Of a stretch of 64,000 nucleotides of DNA, positions 57,735-64,000 are shown piece after piece. Location of the stretch: the NCBI GenBank assembly GCA_037042185.1, contig JAXQJY010000030.1, forward strand, positions 1,922,001 through 1,986,000, read 5' to 3'. Origin of the DNA: Sordariomycetes sp. S80-01Y (lineage: Eukaryota; Ascomycota; Sordariomycetes). Made by a program: the position numbers and the translations under genes. The notes under the pieces are model-generated. The model had not been told where the DNA came from, ran no database searches, and saw nothing but the letters and a program-made list of their open reading frames with translations. Every line of letters starts with the position of its first letter. Position 1 is the first letter of the stretch.

Positions 57735-59201
57735 TCAGCTATTTCTCAATACCTCCTCCAGCTCGTCCATCCGGTCCTGGTACGCTTCCGGCAAATCATA
57801 ATCGTAACCTTTGAATGGATCGCGATAGTCTGGATTGGGTATTCTCGTCATTTCCTCGTCCACGTAAGGACAATCGCGAATATACTGCCATGTCAGGTCA
57901 GGGTTCGGAGCCCGGATGACGCGGGACTTGCCGCCGTGTAGGATGCGAAACCCTTCCATGTCGACCTTTTGCAAAAGAGGGTACTCCTGTTCGGTAAGAG
58001 CCGGCAGCACCTGGTGCAGGAAGGCCGAGGTCAAATCAAAAGCTATGGGACGACCGATCATGCGTACGCGCATTCGGGTTGTGCCACACGTCCGCCGTAA
58101 GTTCTCTTCGGGGGCGTGGAGTGCAGGGGATTCCCCCAAGCGTATTGAAAGGACCTCCAGACTATCTTTCGCGCTTAGAGATATAAGCATTCACGCGTAA
58201 TTAAGTAGTCTTTTGGAACCATCATCTACTCACCATCTTATAAATTCCGCTATCTCTCGAAAAAGAGTCACGGCATTTCGTTCGTCAAGGATGCCGGACA
58301 GAGGGCCGAGGTCGATCTGGAGTTGTGCCAATGAAGACAAAGTCTTCCGACGTAGCAAGCGAAGAGGGTACCACGACGACCCTGGGAAAATAGCTGCCTC
58401 GCCCTTCTCTTGACGCGACCATAGATCGTCGTCGATTCCAGTGTCCGTGTACGGGTTACCTCGCTCATGGGCGTTCGCGGTAGCCAGGTTCTCCGGCATG
58501 GGGGTGCCGTCAGGTAGAGCTCCCTCGTCTTGCAAATGATCGAGCTTGAGGCTGGTAAGCTTGGTTGCATCAAGCGACGTGACAATGGCTTTGATCAGTC
58601 CGCGGTGCATCCAGCCAACAAGACGTAGGTGAGTGACCGCGGGGAAGAGTCTAGCCGGATTTTGCCGGATATATGGCTTGTTGCCAATACCGTGGAGTGA
58701 CGCGAGATCCAAGTTTGTGACATTTTGCATGCGATCGAAAACGTCCCACGTCTTCTTGTTGATTTCAGTCAAGTCCTCGCTGTCTAGATCTTCGCCAAAG
58801 TCAACCCAGATAAGTGTCCAGGTCAACTTTTTGACATACAAGGCGATTTCGGGGTGGTCGCTGAGGAGACGTAGAAAGGCGCGTTGGCGGGAGACTAAGT
58901 TAGCGGGACGGTATTGGTCGCTGTAGTCACTCATTACGGGCCCGACACCGAAGGCCAGCGATGAGTCCTCGTCCTCGTCATCGTCATCGAATTCAGGAAC
59001 TCGACCTCTGTTGTGGCTGCTGAGGTCGACTTCTTCGAGTAATGAACGCAGCGATAGCGCGCGCCACGAACGACAGACAAGCCCAGCAGTAGCGAGAGTC
59101 TGAGTGTCACTGATCATTAGGTCGAAGATCAGTTGCATTAGATCTGCCGGCAGAGCTTGATCCTTACGTGAAGGAGCGTCCATGATAGAGGACTGCGTCA
59201 T
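57735..59201 (-). CDS. F-box protein
   Basis: Exons 59201..58234 and 58173..57735 encode 468 aa. The F-box is near the start (LPADLMQLIFDLMISDTQTLATAGLVCRSWRALSLRSLLEEVDL, about 16-60). An Asp/Glu-run (EFDDDDEDEDSS) follows, then weak leucine-rich patterns (VTNLDLASLHGI, VTHLRLVGWMHRG, LTSLKLDHLQDEG). It probably acts as a substrate adaptor of an SCF ubiquitin ligase; the substrate is unknown. The ATG at 59201 was chosen because an AT-rich TATA-like tract (TATATATGTATAAA, minus) lies 80-100 bp upstream; the frame itself is open further. MDAPS (59183) is an alternative start. Confidence 0.85.
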
Positions 59202-59532
59202 TATTTTCGTCAATCCGATGCGACTTTGTTGTTGAGAAGTGAACGGCAACATACAAGAATCAGTTGGCACCCTCATTGCCTTTATACATATATATTTAGC
59301 CCATGTTGAGCACAGCCCCACTTTGCTGTCGGTCAGGCATGGCCAGACGCACAACCAAATATAGCCTTGTGGTGCAATCTGCATTCAGGCGGCACAGGCT
59401 GTTGTAGTCATGCATGCAGGCGGAACACATCGACAGCCAATGCAGAACGTCGATCGATCCTATCTGAAAGCAATTCCTTCTAAATCACGGCTTAGGTTCG
59501 TCAAGCTTGAAACCCCCCATAGGCATAATAGG
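59202..59532. other. Intergenic, 331 bp
   Basis: Promoter of the F-box gene with the TATA-like tract at about 59283-59299, minus strand; also the 3' flank of the next regulator. Confidence 0.5.
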
Positions 59533-61777
59533 CTACAGATCGTCGAATCCCATCGCCGGCCCATCCATCATCCCAAATAAGGGGTCAGTGGGCATCTCAT
59601 AATCCAAACCCGCTCTGTATCCAGGCATCGACATGCCAGGCACTCCTCCATCGTTCGTGGGAAACAGATTCAAGATGGCATCCATATCAAAGTTGAAGGA
59701 CGGTGGATCAACTGGTGCAATCGCTTCCGTCCCGCCATCAACACCGTTCGACAACCCCAACACTCCGGCCTGCTGTCCAGATTGCAAGTCAAGCTTGTTG
59801 ACCTCTATCAGCCGACGAATGATGTTCGCAGGCTTCGAAACCCCCGCGTTGGCCTGGCAGAGCTCGTCTAAGCATCCCTGACTCGCCGCAAGAAGAGACA
59901 TGTGCTCCCCAGGCTGTTCCTGCGATGCAGCGTTACGGACATGAATCGTGCAAGCCACGTAGATGGTGTAACCCAGCACATACGGCGCTGCTCTCAAGCT
60001 GTAGGCTGATTTGTAGCTTAACGCTATGCTGGTAATGCACCTCGCAGCGACGGTGCACTGTTCCCACGAGCGCATAGGCGCAGCTGCCGAGCGGAGATGG
60101 CCGTCTGAAATGAACGGCCTATGGACCAGAATGATCATGGAATGGTACAGACTATGCAGAATCATGACATTCGGGGGCTGTCGTGGAACTGGCGCGTCAG
60201 CACCCGTTGCTAAATTCGGTTGAAAGTCCAGATCTGGGGAGAGACTGTCCTTCCACTGCTGCAGAGCTTTGTCGACTTGTTGGAGGCTGTTCTGTGCGTT
60301 CGAGAGCGCCGCTCCAACGACATAGAAGCGATTTATGATCGTTGTCATGATCTTCGACAACAGACAGAGATGTTGAAAAGCCGATACCGAATGCATTGGG
60401 ACGGAGTAGGCAGATTCTCTCGACACGTTATTGAAGGGTCCTTGAAAAGGTTCCTTCTCTTCGTAAAGATCGAAAAAGTCTCGTGAGACCTGTGAGTCCC
60501 GCAAGTTGATCGCAACCGGTCGTCCAAGGTATAAACTTTGCAGCTTGTCGCACACAAAGGCGCCCCAGAAGACGCGGCGACGTATCTCAATCTCTTCTGG
60601 GTTATTCGTGATCTGTTTTGGATCCAGATGGAGACCAAGGTCGTATACCATACGTAATGCATATCCTGTCCAAAGCCAACCCTTCGATGTCTCCCCGCGG
60701 GCGTTGTAGGTCGACCCCAGCAAGACTAAGCCGACTACGGTGGGTATGGTGGGCCCGGAAAGTAGTCCTTCCTCTGCAATCATCTCATCGCATCGACGAA
60801 AGAAGCCTTGTCCAGCTGTGCTTGGGTCGTTTGGATCGTCTCGGACGTCCGGACGATCCGAGTACTTGCTTGAGCACGCAAATATCGCACTTAACATGAA
60901 TTGAGAAACGTACGGACCTTGGCTTTCGAGATCTCGCATAATCACCGGGCGATATGTGAGCAGAAATGAGTGATGCTGCCTAGCCCAGTGGATGTTGAGC
61001 AGATGCAGGGCGAGGTCTGACGAGATACCCCCGATCGTCGACATTCGCGCCAGGTCGGGTTCGTTTTGTCTCCCCAGAGCAGCTTTGGTGATGAGTTCGT
61101 TCCGAATGTTTGCGTCAAAAGCGGCTGGTTCATGCGATGGTGCAGGACTATCCTCGCCCCTTGCGGGATTGTGCAAGGCAGATGAAGGACCAAAGCTTCT
61201 GTGCTTCCCAGCATCATCGACCGAGATAAAGTGCGAGATGTCTAGCTCATCTTCAGATGATTCAATAGGGGTTGTTCTATTGTCAAGGTTTGAACGGCGT
61301 ACAGGCGACGGTTGTTGCTGGTACTGGGGGACGTCCTGGTTCTCGGAGCCCGTGACGTTTGCTGGCGAGATCGGTAGTCTCACTCTGCCTTCCTGATCCA
61401 CGGTCTCGGATAGCAGTCTTTCTCGATCATGGGAGTTACTCCGCTTCAGATTCACAATGAAGGCCTGCAATGCAGCGTTATCTCGTTGCAGATCTATGAT
61501 TTGCTGATGCGTCGGCCTGTGTCGTCCGTCAGCCTGTTACCTGGACTCAGGTAGCTCTCACCGCCGAGGCAACTGACCTTTTCCGCGGTGTCTCTCTTCG
61601 ATAGCTACATGCTCTGCCTGCATTGACGCAAGATGTGCATCGAGGCTGCAGAGCATCGCAACGGATCTTCTTCGCCCGGCATACTGCACATGCCTTGGCC
61701 CACATCTTGGGCTGATGTTCATCGTCGGCCTGTCTCTGCCCGGTTCTTGACCGGGAAGCTTTGTCTCGAGGCGGCAT
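59533..61777 (-). CDS. Zn2Cys6 transcription factor with fungal_trans domain
   Basis: Exons 61777..61578 and 61516..59533 encode 727 aa. The zinc cluster is near 30-57 (CAVCRAKKIRCDALQPRCTSC then VNAGRAC, spacing C-x2-C-x6-C-x6-C-x2-C-x6-C). A short coiled-coil follows (QQIIDLQRDNAALQAFIVNLKR), likely for dimerisation. The middle homology domain begins at about 230 (LALHLLNIHWARQHHSFLLTYRP; GWLWTGYALRMVYDLGLHLDP; EIRRRVFWGAFVCDKLQSLYLGRP). An acidic/hydrophobic C-terminus may be the activation domain. Start is the ATG before PPRDKASRS; the frame upstream opens only from a GTG. Targets unknown. Confidence 0.9.
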
Positions 61778-62770
61778 TACGGTGCTCCCCTGCAGATGTG
61801 TGTGAACAAGATGGTTGTCCGCTGCGGCATGTGGGGTGTCTCTTTCGTCTGCCCGAGGCCCATGAAATGCAGTCGAGGTAGATCGGGCGTTCGATTTGGT
61901 CACGCCAGACTCCCGGAAGGTAGAGAAGTCAAGAATTGTCCGCGCATGCCGCGTGGTACTTTCAGTGTGTGGACAAATTGGGAGTATATGCCGGCAAATA
62001 ACTTACCGAGCACCTGAAGACGGTAGAGCTGATGAGGCAAAGCACGGAAAGTCATTCTCCGGGTGCTCCACGACTCCCCGCGGTCTTCTCCACACTGCCA
62101 GACCCGGGCCCAACGCTGAGATTCTCCGCAATTGAGACATTCAAGATTCTGCTACCCGTTCCGATAGAGGTAGATAAGGTAAGGTAGCTGTGATTCATGT
62201 GTTGATGTTCGTGGTCCCATTCCTGCGCTGGTCCGCCGATGACACGTGATCTGGCGCGGCCAGCCTGTCGCAGACCCGCCGTTGGTTAGTACACCTCATG
62301 AGCGTCCCTTTCAATCTCAATCCAGCACGCCATCACACAACACAATCATCGTCTTCATTTGCGACTTCTCACGATACTATTACAATCTTTTTGCTCATTC
62401 TCTCTCTTGGAATCACCCTCTGCGCACGGCAGACAACTACGGCAGGGCGCAGGTGCTCTAGGCGCCCAGCGGCCTCGTCTGTGCCTTTCAGATAACGACA
62501 CTTAGCCGCTTCAACCAGCCTCCGTTTTGTGCTGCCCAAAGGCAGTCTGCTTTATCATGAACCATTTTCTGACTCACAAAAAGGCCTGAAGAGAATGTTT
62601 GGGAGATCTTGTTGGAAGGATTGCGTCGCTGTATCAACTTCCACCCACTCACGACCTGGTGGTTCATTCACATCGATCGGCTACTGACACCACATCATTG
62701 CCACTGCATACATTTTCTCAGAAGAGACACTTGGCCCGATCGGCACGAGACTCGGGCGACAGGCGTCGCA
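61778..62770. other. Divergent intergenic region, about 1 kb
   Basis: Lies between a regulator and an unknown gene. Pyrimidine-rich tracts near 62330-62410 suit a promoter or leader of the plus-strand gene. No other feature seen. Confidence 0.5.
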
Positions 62771-63415
62771 ATGAAGCAACTCTTCAACCTTCTCCGCCGT
62801 TGGGGCGTCAATTTGGATCACAAAGAGCCAGCGTCGATGCCAGCTCCGCAACCCGCGGCTGATCTTCCCCCACCACCTCGGGAGCTTATAACGAATCGCG
62901 TCATTTACGAGGGCCCATTACTGGGACGCAGGGTGCTTCCTGAAACAGACTCGCCTCTGGCCGCTCTATATCGAATCTACGAGCATTTGTGCCTTGATCA
63001 ACACTTAGAGTTGCGTAACGAGCTAGAGGCTTTCTGGTACCACAGCTCTTGGGCAGTTCGAGACATCCCGGACCCCCAAGATCCGGATCCTGAGCGCTAT
63101 GCCTGTTTAGCCTGCATTCCAAAGATTCTCTGCCTTGCGTTCAACGCGCGCATTCGCTTAGGTCTCCCTCGCGATGCCCCGTCAATATTCACGCACGACA
63201 TGCTGGATGAATGGAGGTCCCAGGAACCGAAGTTCGAAGAAGAACCAGGATGGGTAGCTGCAGTTCCTCGCTTGAATCAGACTCTTGGTATTCCCCACTG
63301 GGATAACGAGCTGCGGGATTTCGTTACGTTGAGCGGTTTTGAGGACGAGAAGGCGTCGCCCGAATTTCGAGACAAGAACATCCTGATCTGGCAACCTCAT
63401 ATCCATTTCGTGTAG
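62771..63415 (+). CDS. Hypothetical protein, 214 aa
   Basis: Single exon with an in-frame ATG. I recognise no family. After a basic start (MKQLFNLLRRWGVNLDH) and a Pro-rich stretch it is a mostly helical, acidic protein with several Trp residues (AFWYHSSWAV, MLDEWRSQ, IPHWDNELRDF). No signal peptide or membrane segment. The frame is open upstream from 62609 without good coding character. Regular codon use and conserved-looking hydrophobic spacing favour a real gene. Confidence 0.55.
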   Translation: MKQLFNLLRRWGVNLDHKEPASMPAPQPAADLPPPPRELITNRVIYEGPLLGRRVLPETDSPLAALYRIYEHLCLDQHLELRNELEAFWYHSSWAVRDIPDPQDPDPERYACLACIPKILCLAFNARIRLGLPRDAPSIFTHDMLDEWRSQEPKFEEEPGWVAAVPRLNQTLGIPHWDNELRDFVTLSGFEDEKASPEFRDKNILIWQPHIHFV

Positions 63416-63668
63416 CTTAATTCAGATCGTGAAATATAGTCTCTATGGCATTGAGACTATGTGTAAAAGTTATATCCGGGATTCCTGTTACGCAGCTTCA
63501 CTTGCTTTCCAGCTGGTTGAAGATCTTATTTACAGGAACCTTGACAAGAGCAGCTAAAATCTCATCTCAATGTCGTCTTGTCTTTAAAATCCTCGACTCT
63601 CACACAAACAAACATACAGCACGCCTCATCCCGCTAATCGAAAAGCAACTATCCATACACGATGCATC

Positions 63669-64000
63669 TCAAGGTCGCAAATCCCATTCGATCGCTCTGC
63701 GCCCATACTGATTATAGTAAGCCTCTTCCACTCGGCGCAGGACAATTTCCGTCACTTTCTTTCCGTATGCCTTGCACCATCCATAGACTTCCTTTGCACT
63801 GACTGACTGCCGGTTCCTTGACCGCAAATGCTCATGCAGATACACCACAGCATCTGCAAGGTCGTAAGGTCGCGGCCGTTCTTCGCACAATCGGTTAAGC
63901 TTGCCACAGAATGCGTACGACCATGGCGCAGCGTAAATACGAAGGCCCCCCTTCTGATCACCGCTCTGGAAGATTATGGTGTTCTGCTTGAAAGCAGCGG
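63669..64000 (-). CDS. Unknown protein, C-terminal part, cut by window edge
   Basis: At least 110 codons are open from the right edge to a TGA at 63669. The end is charged and helical (LADAVVYLHEHLRSRNRQSVSAKEVYGWCKAYGKKV...), ending near GRRAIEWDLRP. The upstream part includes TIIFQSG and LRIYAAPWSYAFCGKLNRLC. No family recognised; the true start lies outside the window. Confidence 0.5.
   Translation of the reverse strand, partial: AAFKQNTIIFQSGDQKGGLRIYAAPWSYAFCGKLNRLCEERPRPYDLADAVVYLHEHLRSRNRQSVSAKEVYGWCKAYGKKVTEIVLRRVEEAYYNQYGRRAIEWDLRP

Noticed and set aside
1-64000. CRISPR arrays, bacterial operons, rRNA or tRNA genes
   Set aside because: The DNA is fungal nuclear sequence with spliced genes; none of these structures is visible.

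Overview
The window is nuclear DNA of a filamentous ascomycete (Pezizomycotina, most likely a Sordariomycete). The evidence is: genes split by many 47-79 bp introns with GTRNGT donors and YAG acceptors; three Zn2Cys6 regulators; single-gene promoters with TATA boxes; and typical fungal families (ASTRA factor Asa1, GH71 glucanase, NLR-like proteins, a sesquiterpene cluster). Coding sequences were assembled by hand from exon frames. Every complete multi-exon model below adds up to a whole number of codons. The species is not identified.

Layout. (1) 1-9.3 kb, minus strand: the 5' part of a 2H phosphoesterase / EEP nuclease / poly(A)-polymerase-like fusion that runs off the left edge, then a 1682-aa NLR-like protein (alpha/beta-hydrolase, NACHT-like P-loop, ankyrin repeats). 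(2) 10.6-28.2 kb: a sesquiterpene gene cluster. In order it holds a 2OG-Fe(II) oxygenase, a CYP65-like P450, a short-chain dehydrogenase, an aristolochene-synthase-type cyclase, a PLP enzyme of the O-acetylhomoserine sulfhydrylase family, a CYP68-like P450, an AflR-like Zn2Cys6 regulator, an AsaB/GA4-desaturase-like oxygenase, and a second CYP65-like P450 that is a paralogue of the first. (3) 28.6-40.5 kb: mostly housekeeping or conserved genes (Asa1 WD40, a Zn2Cys6 regulator, a TPR protein, an old-yellow-enzyme family oxidoreductase, a 3-hydroxyacyl-CoA/L-gulonate dehydrogenase). (4) 40.7-42.0 kb: a gene graveyard where the 3' end of a 5-oxoprolinase gene abuts the 3' end of a transcription factor gene. 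(5) 44-57 kb: an alcohol-acetyltransferase-like gene, then four secreted proteins in a row (subtilase, GH71 glucanase, a cysteine-rich protein with an internal repeat, an HExxH metalloprotease). (6) 57.7-64 kb: an F-box protein, a third Zn2Cys6 regulator and two unknown genes, one cut by the right edge.

How the genes may work together. The cyclase resembles fungal aristolochene synthases along its whole length, so the cluster should start from farnesyl diphosphate and an eremophilane-type skeleton. Three P450s, one SDR and two different oxygenase families would then oxidise it, under the AflR-like regulator. The unexpected member is the PLP enzyme. Family relatives recruited into fungal pathways (Fub7, LolC, CndF) join an O-acetylhomoserine-derived C4 unit to a nucleophile. 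An amino-acid-modified or sulfur-modified eremophilane is therefore a reasonable, untested hypothesis, and I consider it the most interesting feature of the window.
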